DNA of 64,000 bases from Streptomyces coacervatus (lineage in GTDB: Bacteria > Actinomycetota > Actinomycetes > Streptomycetales > Streptomycetaceae). Location of the stretch: assembly GCF_029223485.1 (NCBI RefSeq), contig NZ_JARHTP010000010.1, positions 124,001 through 188,000 on the forward strand. Reading direction: 5' to 3'. The stretch's first letter is position 1. Every line of letters begins with the position of its first letter. Of this stretch, positions 56,137 through 64,000 are shown in pieces. A program made the position numbers and the translations under genes. The notes under the pieces are model-generated. The model saw only the letters and a list, made by a program, of their open reading frames with translations, searched no databases and was not told where the DNA came from.

Positions 56137-58074
56137 TTACGCGCCCCCCACCGCCGTCAGCAAAGCAAGAGGCGCCGCCGCAGACCGAGACTCCCGAACA
56201 CACGCGTGCGGATACGGCACCGGCTCCGCATGCGTATCCCGCCCATACCCCGCAATAACCTCCGGCAGCCGATGCCCGGCTGCCGTCGCCGCATCCACCA
56301 GCGCATGCGCCACCGTGCGGGCTTCGTCATGCAGCCCGTACCGCGCCAGCCCCAACGTGATCAGCGCGTTGTCGTGCGGCCACACCGAACCCCGGTGGTA
56401 CGACAGCGGGTGATACGCCGCCTGCCCGGCCGCCAGCGTCCGTACGCCCCAGCCGGAGAAGAAGTCCGGCTCCAGCAGCCGCCGGCCCACGACCTCCCCG
56501 TACTCCTTGTCCAGCAGGCCGGACCAGAGCAGATGCCCGGCGTCGGAGGCCAGCGCGTTGACCTGGTTGCCCTCGCCGTCCAGTGCCAGCGCCGGGAAGC
56601 TGCGGTCCCGCATCCAGAAGTCCCGCTGGAAACGGTCCCGCAGATCAGCGGCCGCCTGCTCCAGCAGCGCCGCATACGTCTCGTCCTCCCAGACCGTGCG
56701 CGCCACCCACGCCGTGCGGCGCAGCGCGTCGTACGCGTAACCCTGGGCCCCCGCCGCCATGACCGCTCCGGTTGCGCGGGTGCCGTCCGCGGAGCAGATG
56801 GCGCCGGGGGAGTCCTTCCAGTTCTGGTTGGCGAGGCCGCCCTGGTCGGCGCGGTAGACCAGGTAGCCGCGTGAGGTCAGTCCGCCGTGGTCCAGCATCC
56901 AGCCGATCGCCGCGCGGGCGTGGGGTTCGAGGCGGCGGGCGAGGGTCGCGTCGCCGGTCTGCTCGACGTAGGCGCCGAGGAGGACGAGGAAGAGTGGGGT
57001 CGCGTCCACCGAGCCGTAGTAACGCCCGAACGGGACCTGGCCGAAGTGCGCCAGCTCGCCGTGCCGTACCTCGTGCACGATCTTTCCCGGCTGGGACACC
57101 GAGTCCGTGCCGGTCTCGGTCGCCTGGGTGGCGGCGAGGGCGGGGAGCGTGGCGGCCGCGAGCTGCGGGCGGTAGGGGAGGGTGAAGAGGGAGGTGAGCA
57201 GTGCGTCGCGGCCCAGCAGGGTCAGGAACCAGGGGGCTCCGGCGGCCGGGACGCGCAGTTGCTCGCCGTCGGGGCCGGTTGCCGGCACCTGGAGCGATGC
57301 CAGGTCCGCGAGGCCGCGGGCGCAGGCCGCCGCCAGCTCCGGCCAGCCGGTGGGGAAGGGTACGCCCTCCACGAACTCGCCCTCCAGGGCGAGGAGTTGC
57401 TCATTGGCGGCCGCGGGTGAGGCGGGAACCTGGGGGGCCTGAGTCATGCCGTGCGGACGGGCCGCCACCCGCAGTGCCAGCTCGGCCGTGCCGTGCGGCT
57501 CCAGCTCCAGGGTCCATACGAGGCGGCGCGCGCCCGTGCCCGTCTCCTCGACGCCGTCGGGGGCGGGCTCGGCCGTCACCGTCGTACCGGAACGCCATTC
57601 ACCGCGCTGGTAGCTGAACTCCACGCCGTCGTCGAGGACCTTGCGGGAGCGGGTGGCGCCGATCTTGGTGTAGGTGCGGTGGTCGGAGCGCAGCTCGAAC
57701 TGGTCGGTGAAGTCGGCGTCCGCGGTGACCGCGAGGCGGATCGTCGTCGGCACCGGGCGGTTGCTGGTGACCTTGAGGGACTCGATGAACGCACCGTCGG
57801 CGACGGCCTGTTCACGGAAGATCGTGTGCGCGGGCGGCTCCTGGCGGCCGCCGCGCGGCACGAGGACACAGCGAGCGGTGTCCCCGTCCGCGACCGGTGT
57901 GAGGGACTCCGGGACCGCGCCGTCGACCGTCAGCTGCCAACGGCTCAGATGCCGGGCGTCCCGCACGAACAACCCGTCCGGGGAGCCCGAGCCCCGGACG
58001 CCGCTGATGTCGCCGCCGTCGCCGACGGCCGCGAACGTACCGCCGTGCACGAGCAGATGATGCCGGTCCGTCAT
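56137..58074 (-). CDS. glycogen debranching-type amylo-alpha-1,6-glucosidase family protein
   Basis: 645 residues. N-terminal GDE_N_bis-type beta domain (GTFAAVGDGGDIS ... GLFVRDARHLSRW) and an (alpha/alpha)6 barrel from about residue 240 to the end (GRDALLTSLFTLPYRPQLA; FGRYYGSVDATPLFL; YHRGSVWPHDNALITLGLARYG). The conserved Asp and Glu residues in GRDA and YGSVD are candidate acid catalysts. The gene overlaps the preceding GH63-like gene by ATGA. It probably handles an alpha-glucan or sucrose-like sugar in the cytoplasm, but the substrate is not clear. Same operon as the gene at 58071. Confidence 0.85.
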   Translation of the reverse strand: MTDRHHLLVHGGTFAAVGDGGDISGVRGSGSPDGLFVRDARHLSRWQLTVDGAVPESLTPVADGDTARCVLVPRGGRQEPPAHTIFREQAVADGAFIESLKVTSNRPVPTTIRLAVTADADFTDQFELRSDHRTYTKIGATRSRKVLDDGVEFSYQRGEWRSGTTVTAEPAPDGVEETGTGARRLVWTLELEPHGTAELALRVAARPHGMTQAPQVPASPAAANEQLLALEGEFVEGVPFPTGWPELAAACARGLADLASLQVPATGPDGEQLRVPAAGAPWFLTLLGRDALLTSLFTLPYRPQLAAATLPALAATQATETGTDSVSQPGKIVHEVRHGELAHFGQVPFGRYYGSVDATPLFLVLLGAYVEQTGDATLARRLEPHARAAIGWMLDHGGLTSRGYLVYRADQGGLANQNWKDSPGAICSADGTRATGAVMAAGAQGYAYDALRRTAWVARTVWEDETYAALLEQAAADLRDRFQRDFWMRDRSFPALALDGEGNQVNALASDAGHLLWSGLLDKEYGEVVGRRLLEPDFFSGWGVRTLAAGQAAYHPLSYHRGSVWPHDNALITLGLARYGLHDEARTVAHALVDAATAAGHRLPEVIAGYGRDTHAEPVPYPHACVRESRSAAAPLALLTAVGGA

Positions 58075-59591
58075 GCCCGGTCGCCTCCCCTGACTCCCTT
58101 GTCGCTCCTGCCGAAGTCACTTCTGTCGAACGTGCGGATGCCCGTGGGGGACACGCCGTGTCCGGGGCGCTCATGGAGCAGATCCAGCGCAAGCGCGGCG
58201 GTCCAACTGAACCCGGTTGCGCCGCATGCCTCACCGGTGAACGGGTCCACGTACTCCGCGAACCCGGAGCTGCCGGCGATGTCGAGGACGGCCTCCCGCA
58301 GCGCGTCGGCCCGCGTCTGCTCGCCGTGCGTGCGCAGCCCGCGCTCCAGCAGCCAACTCGTGTTGAACCAGGCCGGACCCCGCCAGTAGCGGTGCGGGTC
58401 GAAGGCCTCGCCGAGGAGGTCGTAGGAGGGAGCCAGGCGGGTCGCGCCGCCGAGGCCGAAGTGCGGACCGCAGGCCGTGCGGACCAGGGCGGCGGCCGTC
58501 TCGCGCGGGAGCGTGGGCAGGAGAAGGGGGACGAGGCCCGAGACGCTGCGCTCCGGGATCAGTTGCCCGTCACGCACGTCCCGGCAGAAGAACATCCCCT
58601 CCGCCGGGTCCCAGAGCCGGTCGAGCATCGCGTTCGTCAGCCGCTCCGCACGGGCGCGGCGGGCCGTGCCCGTCGCGCCCAGCTCGTGCGCGATCCGGGC
58701 CAGGGCGTGCTCGGAGGCGATGAGCAGGGCGTTGAAGGCCGGGTCCTCGACGGCGAATTCGGACGCGCCGTCGGCGTATCCGCCGTCCCGGTAGTCCGTC
58801 GCCAGCCGTACGTACCGCCCGTAGTCCAGATCCGTCGGCCGGTCCTCGGCCGCCCCGTGGTCCAGGTCGGCGCGGCGGAAGGAGCGGGCCGGGGCGGGGA
58901 CGATCCGGCTCAACGGGGCGTCCCAGCAAGGGCTGTTGTCCATACCCTGTTCCCAGGGGTGGACGACCGAGGCGAGCCCGCCGCCGCCCAGGTCCCGCCG
59001 GTGCAGAAGGTAGCGGTGCCAGGCGGCCAGCCGGGGATACACGCGGGTGAGGAAGCCGCGCGCGCGTGACAGCCCCGGGTCCGCGCAGTGCACCAGCCAA
59101 GCCGCCAGCGCGTGCACCGGTGGCTGCACGATGCCGGAGGTCTGTACGGTGCGCGGGGCGCCCGCAGCGCGCCCCGCGGTCGAGGAGCGCCAGAAGTCGG
59201 GGCTCGGGAAGTACGCGTCGAGCGGTACGGAGGGGTTGAAGACGATGTGCGGGATGCGCCCGTCCCCCCACTGGGCGGACAGCAGCGTCTCCAGCTCCGT
59301 CTGCGCCCGTAACGGCGACAGATGCCGCAGGCCGATGGCGATGAACGCCGAGTCCCAGGACCACTGGTGCGGGTACAGGCCGTGCGAGGGCACCGTCGAC
59401 ATGCCGGTCCAGTTGCCCTCCAGCACCTGCGCGGCTCTGACGTGCAGCGAATGTGTCGGGGGTGGCGGATCGTATGCAACGCCCTCCGGGCCCGTGACCT
59501 CACCATGGCCGGAACGAGGGGGTGAGGAAATGGTGCGTACGGGTTCGAAGTGACCCGTGTTGCGGGCGGTGAGCTGGGTTGTGCGATCCAC
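58071..59591 (-). CDS. MGH1-like/GH63-type alpha-glycosidase
   Basis: 506 residues, (alpha/alpha)6 barrel of the GH63/trehalase-like group: WSWDSAFIAIGLRHL, GDGRIPHIVFNP, EQGMDNSPCWD (a likely acid-residue site), and YWRGPAWFNTSWLLERGL near the C-terminus. Members hydrolyse alpha-mannosyl-glycerate, glucosylglycerate or related sugars. Reads from GTG 59591 into the divergent ROK promoter region. Its ATGA-overlap partner is the debranching-type gene, giving a two-gene sugar operon under the ROK repressor. Cytoplasmic, as no signal is seen. Confidence 0.82.
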   Translation of the reverse strand: MDRTTQLTARNTGHFEPVRTISSPPRSGHGEVTGPEGVAYDPPPPTHSLHVRAAQVLEGNWTGMSTVPSHGLYPHQWSWDSAFIAIGLRHLSPLRAQTELETLLSAQWGDGRIPHIVFNPSVPLDAYFPSPDFWRSSTAGRAAGAPRTVQTSGIVQPPVHALAAWLVHCADPGLSRARGFLTRVYPRLAAWHRYLLHRRDLGGGGLASVVHPWEQGMDNSPCWDAPLSRIVPAPARSFRRADLDHGAAEDRPTDLDYGRYVRLATDYRDGGYADGASEFAVEDPAFNALLIASEHALARIAHELGATGTARRARAERLTNAMLDRLWDPAEGMFFCRDVRDGQLIPERSVSGLVPLLLPTLPRETAAALVRTACGPHFGLGGATRLAPSYDLLGEAFDPHRYWRGPAWFNTSWLLERGLRTHGEQTRADALREAVLDIAGSSGFAEYVDPFTGEACGATGFSWTAALALDLLHERPGHGVSPTGIRTFDRSDFGRSDKGVRGGDRA

Positions 59592-59710
59592 TCAGGGCTC
59601 CCCGAAGACGTCCTGCCGACCAGTTCGGCTGTGGCTACCGTAGGGTTACGTCTATTTAACACGCAAAACTCAATATGTAATGCAGGCTTGAGAAACACAA
59701 GGGGGTGCGC
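59592..59710. promoter_or_regulatory. divergent promoter region with an AT-rich island
   Basis: Bases 59645-59684 are nearly 70% A/T (TTTAACACGCAAAACTC ... TATGTAAT), in striking contrast to the genome. TATGTA (59674-59679) may be a -10 for the ROK gene; a clear operator palindrome cannot be drawn by eye. AAGGGGG (59699-59705) is the ROK gene ribosome site. Confidence 0.5.
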
Positions 59711-60907
59711 ATGACCGGACGGAGCCAGGCCAGTGCCGGAGATCTGCTCGAACTGGTGCGAAGCGGGCGGGCGACCACGCGCGGCGCGCTCCAGCAGGCC
59801 ACCGGACTCTCCCGGGCCACCGTCGGCCAGCGCCTCGACCGGCTCTTCCGTGCGGGCTGGCTGCGCGAGGGCGCCGGCGGCCCGGTCGACTCGCCGCTGG
59901 GCGGCCGCCCCTCCATCACCCTGGAGTTCGACGACGAGCACGCCGTCGTCCTCGCCGCCGACCTCGACACCCGCCACGCCCGCGCCGCCGTCCTCAAACT
60001 GACCGGCGAGATCCTCGCCGAACACGGCGGCACGCTCGTCGTCGAGGACGGCCCGGACGCCGTACTCGGCGAACTCGGCCGCTGGTTCGCCGAGTTGCTG
60101 GAGAAGGCGGGGCAGCGGGCGGAGACGGTCTGCGGCATCGGGCTCGCGGTGCCGGGCCCCGTCGACAGCGAGACCGGCCGGGTCGTGCAGCCGCCGATGA
60201 TGCCGGGCTGGGACGGCTATGACATAAGAGGCCGCCTGGCCAGAGCCTTCACCGAGCACACGGGCGCCGGGTCGGTGCCGGTGCTGGTCGACAACGACGC
60301 GAACCTCATGGCGTACGGCGAACAGCGCACGGGATACGCCGACTGTTCGGCGTTCGTGCTGGTCAAGGTGTCGACCGGTATTGGTGCGGGGGTCGTGGTC
60401 GACGGCTCGATCTACCGGGGCATCGACGGGGGCGCGGGCGACATCGGGCATATCCGGGTGGGCGCGGAGGCGCTGTGCCGGTGCGGCTCCTACGGCTGTC
60501 TGGCCGCCGTCGCGAGCGGTGGCGCCGTGGCGCGGCGGCTGGCGGAGGCCGGGGTGCCGGCCGCGTCCGGCTCGGATGTGCGGGATCTGCTGGCGGCCGG
60601 GCATCCGGAGGCGGTCGGGCTTGCGCGGGAGGCGGGACGGCAGGTCGGGGACGTACTGGCGACCGTCGTCACGCTGCTCAACCCCGGGGTTCTGATGATC
60701 GCGGGAGATCTGGCCGGAACCGCATTCCTCACCGGCGTACGGGAGCTGCTGTACCAGCGGGCGCTGCCCCGCTCCACGGCCCATCTGGACGTCGTCACCT
60801 CGCGGCTCGGTGAGCGGGCCGGGCTGGTGGGGGCCGGTGCGCTGGTCGTGGAGTACCTGTATGCGCCGGAGCGGGTGGAGGAACGGCTGCTGGCGATGGG
60901 TATGTGA
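59711..60907 (+). CDS. ROK family transcriptional repressor
   Basis: 398 residues from ATG 59711. N-terminal winged helix (TTRGALQQATGLSRATVGQRLDRL), then the sugar-kinase-like ROK domain: LVDNDANLMAYGE, KVSTGIGAGVVVDG and GGAGDIGHI. The zinc motif CRCGSYGCLAA lacks the usual Glu after GCL. No N-terminal kinase phosphate loop (DxGGT) is evident, consistent with a repressor. Likely binds glucose or a related sugar and controls the divergent glycosidase operon. A hairpin terminator follows. Confidence 0.88.
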   Translation: MTGRSQASAGDLLELVRSGRATTRGALQQATGLSRATVGQRLDRLFRAGWLREGAGGPVDSPLGGRPSITLEFDDEHAVVLAADLDTRHARAAVLKLTGEILAEHGGTLVVEDGPDAVLGELGRWFAELLEKAGQRAETVCGIGLAVPGPVDSETGRVVQPPMMPGWDGYDIRGRLARAFTEHTGAGSVPVLVDNDANLMAYGEQRTGYADCSAFVLVKVSTGIGAGVVVDGSIYRGIDGGAGDIGHIRVGAEALCRCGSYGCLAAVASGGAVARRLAEAGVPAASGSDVRDLLAAGHPEAVGLAREAGRQVGDVLATVVTLLNPGVLMIAGDLAGTAFLTGVRELLYQRALPRSTAHLDVVTSRLGERAGLVGAGALVVEYLYAPERVEERLLAMGM

Positions 60908-61313
60908 CGTCCGCGTTTCTGTCCGGATACCGGTCCGCATGGTGAAATCCGGCCCCCTGTGGCAGCGTGATTCTTGCCACCCTTGATAAGGGTTGCGCTC
61001 AGATGAGCGGATCTTGGCTGGCTGCACTTCTCCAAGGGGTGGCACTCGGTGCCACCCCTTGATCGTTCATCGATCGAAAACAGATGTGCTGGCAGGCTGC
61101 TCATCTGAGCGTAAATCTGCACTGACGGGCGGCCTTGCGTTCAAGAAGTGAAAACATCCGCCTGTCTCTGCTTGCCAAGCTTTGACTTTCGATCCGGTGG
61201 CGGACGAGTGGTTACAGGCGCATGACGCGTGAGTGGACGTACCCAGACGCCTTTGATCTGGGTATGTTCCTCGCCGTCAGGGCAGCCACCGCGTCCTCGA
61301 GGGAGTCGAGACC
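60908..61313. promoter_or_regulatory. long ppdK upstream region with paired palindromes
   Basis: 406 bases without a gene. Contains the terminator at 61034-61060 and two copies of one operator-like palindrome: GCTCA-GA-TGAGC (60997-61008) and GCTCA-TC-TGAGC (61099-61110), 102 bases apart. A small hairpin CCCAGA ... TCTGGG (61243-61262) precedes TATGTT (61263-61268), a likely -10 box, with GAGGGA as ribosome site before GTG 61314. Confidence 0.55.
61034..61060. terminator. hairpin terminator
   Basis: AAGGGGTGGCAC, loop TCG, then the exact complement (12-base arms). It ends the ROK transcript about 125 bases after the stop. Confidence 0.8.
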
Positions 61314-64000
61314 GTGTCGGAAAACAAAGAACCCCACGTAGCGAAGTTCGTTTACGACTTCACCGAGGGAAACAAGGACCTCAAGGACCTCCTGGGTGGC
61401 AAGGGCGCGAACCTCGCCGAGATGACCAACCTGGGACTCCCCGTTCCCCCTGGCTTCACGATCACGACGGAAGCCTGCAAGGTCTACCTCGACAGTGGCG
61501 AGGAGCCGGCGGCACTGCGTGACGAGGTGAGTGCGCACCTCGACGCCCTTGAGGCTCGGATGAGCAAGAAGCTCGGCCAGGCCGACAACCCTCTGCTTGT
61601 CTCGGTCCGTTCCGGCGCGAAGTTCTCGATGCCCGGAATGATGGACACGGTCCTCAACATCGGGCTCTCCGACAAGTCCGTGAAGGGCCTCGCCGAGCAG
61701 GCCGGCGACGAGCGGTTCGCCTGGGACTCCTACCGGCGCCTCATCCAGATGTTCGGCAAGACCGTCCTCGGCGTCGAGGGCGACCTCTTCGAGGAGGCGC
61801 TGGACGCGGCGAAGGCGGCCAAGAAGGTCACCGTCGACACCGAGCTGGAGGCGGCCGACCTCAAGAAGCTCGTCACCAAGTTCAAGCGGATCGTCAAGAC
61901 CGAGGCCGGCCGGGACTTCCCGCAGGACCCGCGCGAGCAGATGGACCTCGCCATCCACGCGGTCTTCGACTCCTGGAACACCGACCGCGCCAAGCTGTAC
62001 CGCCGCCAGGAGCGCATCCCGCACGACCTCGGCACGGCCGTCAACGTCTGCTCGATGGTCTTCGGCAACCTCGGCCCGGACTCCGGCACGGGCGTCGCCT
62101 TCACCCGCGACCCCGCCTCCGGCCACCAGGGCGTCTACGGCGACTACCTGCAGAACGCGCAGGGCGAGGACGTGGTCGCGGGCATCCGCAACACGGTCCC
62201 GCTCGCGGAGCTGGAGCAGATCGACAAGAAGTCGTACGACCAGCTGATGCAGATCATGGAGACCCTGGAGAACCACTACAAGGATCTCTGCGACATCGAG
62301 TTCACCATCGAGCGCGGGCAGTTGTGGATGCTGCAGACCCGCGTCGGCAAGCGGACGGCCGGTGCAGCCTTCCGTATCGCCACGCAGCTGGTGGACCAGG
62401 GACTGATCGACGAGACCGAGGCCCTGCAGCGGGTCACCGGCGCCCAGCTCGCCCAGCTGATGTTCCCGAAGTTCGACGAAGAGGCCAAGGTCGAGCAGGT
62501 CGGCCGGGGTATCGCGGCCTCGCCGGGTGCGGCGGTCGGCAAGGCGGTCTTCGACTCGTACACCGCGGTGAAGTGGTCGCGTTCCGGCGAGAAGGTCATC
62601 CTGGTCCGCCGCGAGACCAACCCCGACGACCTCGACGGCATGATCGCGGCCGAGGGCATCCTGACCTCGCGCGGCGGCAAGACGTCCCACGCGGCCGTCG
62701 TCGCGCGCGGCATGGGCAAGACCTGTGTGTGCGGCGCCGAGGAGCTGGAGGTCGACACCAAGCGGCGCCGGATGACCGTGTCCGGCGGGCATGTGGTGGA
62801 GGAGGGCGACCTCATCTCCATCGACGGCTCCAGCGGCAAGGTCTACCTGGGCGAGGTGCCGGTGGTCCCGTCCCCCGTCGTGGAGTACTTCGAGGGCCGG
62901 ATGCACGCGGGCGCCAACGACGCCGACGAACTCGTCGAGGCCGTGCACCGGATCATGGCGTTCGCCGACCGCAAGCGCCGCCTGCGGGTGCGCGCCAACG
63001 CGGACAACGCCGAGGACGCGCTGCGCGCCCGTCGCTTCGGCGCGCAGGGCATCGGCCTCTGCCGTACGGAGCACATGTTCCTCGGCGACCGCCGTGAGCT
63101 GGTGGAACGCCTGATCCTGGCGGACACGGACGCCGAGCGCGAGGAGTCCCTGAAGGAGCTGCTCCCGCTCCAGAAGCAGGACTTCGTGGAGCTGTTCTCG
63201 GCGATGGACGGCCTGCCGGTGACGGTCCGTCTGCTGGACCCGCCGCTGCACGAGTTCCTGCCGGACATCACCGAGCTGTCGGTGCGCGTCGCCCTCGCCG
63301 AGTCCCGCAAGGACCCGCACGAGAACGAGCTGCGCCTGCTGCAGGCGGTGCACCGCCTGCACGAGCAGAACCCGATGCTGGGCCTGCGCGGCGTACGCCT
63401 CGGCCTGGTCATCCCCGGCCTGTTCACCATGCAGGTACGGGCGATCGCCGAAGCGGCCGCCGAGCGCAAGAACGCCAAGGGCGACCCGCGCGCCGAGATC
63501 ATGATCCCGCTCGTCGGCACGGTCCAGGAGCTGGAGATCGTCCGCGAGGAGGCCGACCAGGTCATCGCGGAGGTCGAGGCGGCGACGGGCACCCAGCTCA
63601 AGCTGGCCATCGGCACGATGATCGAGCTCCCGCGGGCGGCCCTCACGGCCGGCCAGATCGCGGAGGCGGCGGAGTTCTTCTCCTTCGGCACCAATGACCT
63701 CACCCAGACGGTGTGGGGCTTCAGCCGGGACGACGTGGAGGCCTCGTTCTTCACGGCCTACCTGGAGAAGGGCATCTTCGGAGTGTCGCCCTTCGAGACG
63801 ATCGACAAGGACGGCGTCGGCTCGCTGGTCAGGTCGGCTGTGACGGCAGGCCGCGAGACCCGCCCCGACCTGAAGCTCGGCGTCTGCGGCGAGCACGGCG
63901 GCGACCCGGAGTCGGTCCACTTCTTCCACGAGGTCGGTCTGGACTACGTCTCCTGCTCGCCGTTCCGGATCCCGGTGGCCCGCCTGGAGGCGGGGCGCGC
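61314..64000 (+). CDS. ppdK: pyruvate phosphate dikinase (3' end beyond the window)
   Basis: Interconverts pyruvate, ATP and phosphate with phosphoenolpyruvate, AMP and pyrophosphate, linking glycolysis and gluconeogenesis. 895 codons are visible from GTG 61314 with no stop; the family is about 880-900 residues, so only a few residues lie past the edge. Nucleotide-binding domain GGKGANLAEM and VSVRSGAKFSMPGMMDT; the phospho-His domain TSRGGKTSHAAVVARGMG; the PEP-binding TIM barrel with GLCRTEHMF, MIPLVGT and the catalytic Cys in GVCGEHGGDP. GAGGGA lies 9 bases before the start. Confidence 0.96.
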   Translation, partial: MSENKEPHVAKFVYDFTEGNKDLKDLLGGKGANLAEMTNLGLPVPPGFTITTEACKVYLDSGEEPAALRDEVSAHLDALEARMSKKLGQADNPLLVSVRSGAKFSMPGMMDTVLNIGLSDKSVKGLAEQAGDERFAWDSYRRLIQMFGKTVLGVEGDLFEEALDAAKAAKKVTVDTELEAADLKKLVTKFKRIVKTEAGRDFPQDPREQMDLAIHAVFDSWNTDRAKLYRRQERIPHDLGTAVNVCSMVFGNLGPDSGTGVAFTRDPASGHQGVYGDYLQNAQGEDVVAGIRNTVPLAELEQIDKKSYDQLMQIMETLENHYKDLCDIEFTIERGQLWMLQTRVGKRTAGAAFRIATQLVDQGLIDETEALQRVTGAQLAQLMFPKFDEEAKVEQVGRGIAASPGAAVGKAVFDSYTAVKWSRSGEKVILVRRETNPDDLDGMIAAEGILTSRGGKTSHAAVVARGMGKTCVCGAEELEVDTKRRRMTVSGGHVVEEGDLISIDGSSGKVYLGEVPVVPSPVVEYFEGRMHAGANDADELVEAVHRIMAFADRKRRLRVRANADNAEDALRARRFGAQGIGLCRTEHMFLGDRRELVERLILADTDAEREESLKELLPLQKQDFVELFSAMDGLPVTVRLLDPPLHEFLPDITELSVRVALAESRKDPHENELRLLQAVHRLHEQNPMLGLRGVRLGLVIPGLFTMQVRAIAEAAAERKNAKGDPRAEIMIPLVGTVQELEIVREEADQVIAEVEAATGTQLKLAIGTMIELPRAALTAGQIAEAAEFFSFGTNDLTQTVWGFSRDDVEASFFTAYLEKGIFGVSPFETIDKDGVGSLVRSAVTAGRETRPDLKLGVCGEHGGDPESVHFFHEVGLDYVSCSPFRIPVARLEAGR

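Noticed and set aside
61212..63929. A 905-codon open frame on the minus strand opposite ppdK
   Set aside because: It mirrors the ppdK codons: composition is that of an antisense shadow in GC-rich DNA, and ppdK motifs on the plus strand are unmistakable.
1..64000. CRISPR array, tRNA, rRNA, transposase or attachment sites
   Set aside because: No regularly spaced repeats, cloverleaf sequences, transposase motifs or terminal inverted repeats with target duplications were seen on reading; a tRNA scan program could still find a missed one.

Overview
The window looks like a Streptomyces chromosome: very high GC with third-position G/C bias, rare TTA codons, leaderless promoters with a -10 box 6-8 bases before ATG, two dispersed repeat families typical of the genus, and gene neighbourhoods familiar from Streptomyces (leuA with a leucine leader; recO-uppS; znuACB-zur next to glyS; dusB; ppdK). 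No rRNA, tRNA, CRISPR array, prophage or IS element was recognised. The species cannot be named from the sequence.

Layout. 1-5.5 kb: leuA behind a leader peptide rich in leucine codons, a TerB-like protein, a membrane protein, two small secreted proteins and the N-terminally truncated remnant of an SGNH hydrolase. 5.7-9.7 kb: an MMPL exporter with a NarL-type two-component pair. 9.7-18.5 kb: a secreted GH33 sialidase facing a five-gene Opp-type ABC transporter and aldolase operon, plus a divergent FCD-type GntR regulator; together they read as a glycan (possibly sialic acid) scavenging cassette. 18.6-26.6 kb: a class A beta-lactamase with no canonical start codon, a TIM-barrel protein of a family often called 'abortive infection', a secreted tripeptidyl-peptidase-like hydrolase, an ABC-2 exporter divergent from a second two-component pair, and a GNAT acetyltransferase.

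26.9-33.6 kb holds the least understood and most interesting block: a tightly spaced cluster of a methyltransferase, a large helical protein, a ParA/MinD-like protein with Arg in place of the Walker A Lys, two unknown proteins and a membrane-anchored coiled-coil protein. I recall these families being named SCO2525 to SCO2521 in NCBIfam; no function is known to me. Two of its genes carry TTA codons, which suggests bldA (developmental) control.

33.9-43 kb is housekeeping: a small conserved protein, a DUF1266 protein, recO (whose first 68 bases are exactly duplicated upstream), uppS, a secreted histidine phosphatase, the zinc uptake operon znuA-znuC-znuB-zur with a Zur box on its leaderless promoter, and glyS. 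43-54 kb is accessory: a LysE exporter, a GH18 chitinase with DasR-like sites, an aldo/keto reductase with a TetR regulator and a strong palindrome, a phage-like protein, a serine hydrolase, a small zinc-finger protein, two MFS exporters and an XRE regulator. 54-64 kb: dusB, an LtaS-like membrane sulfatase, two glycogen-debranching/GH63-like genes divergent from a ROK repressor, and ppdK, which runs off the right edge.

Dispersed repeats of the 'GGGGCGCGGGGAACTGCG' type occur at five sites, one of them inside the coding linker of a fused ABC protein; a second repeat family brackets the zinc-glyS block in inverted orientation.
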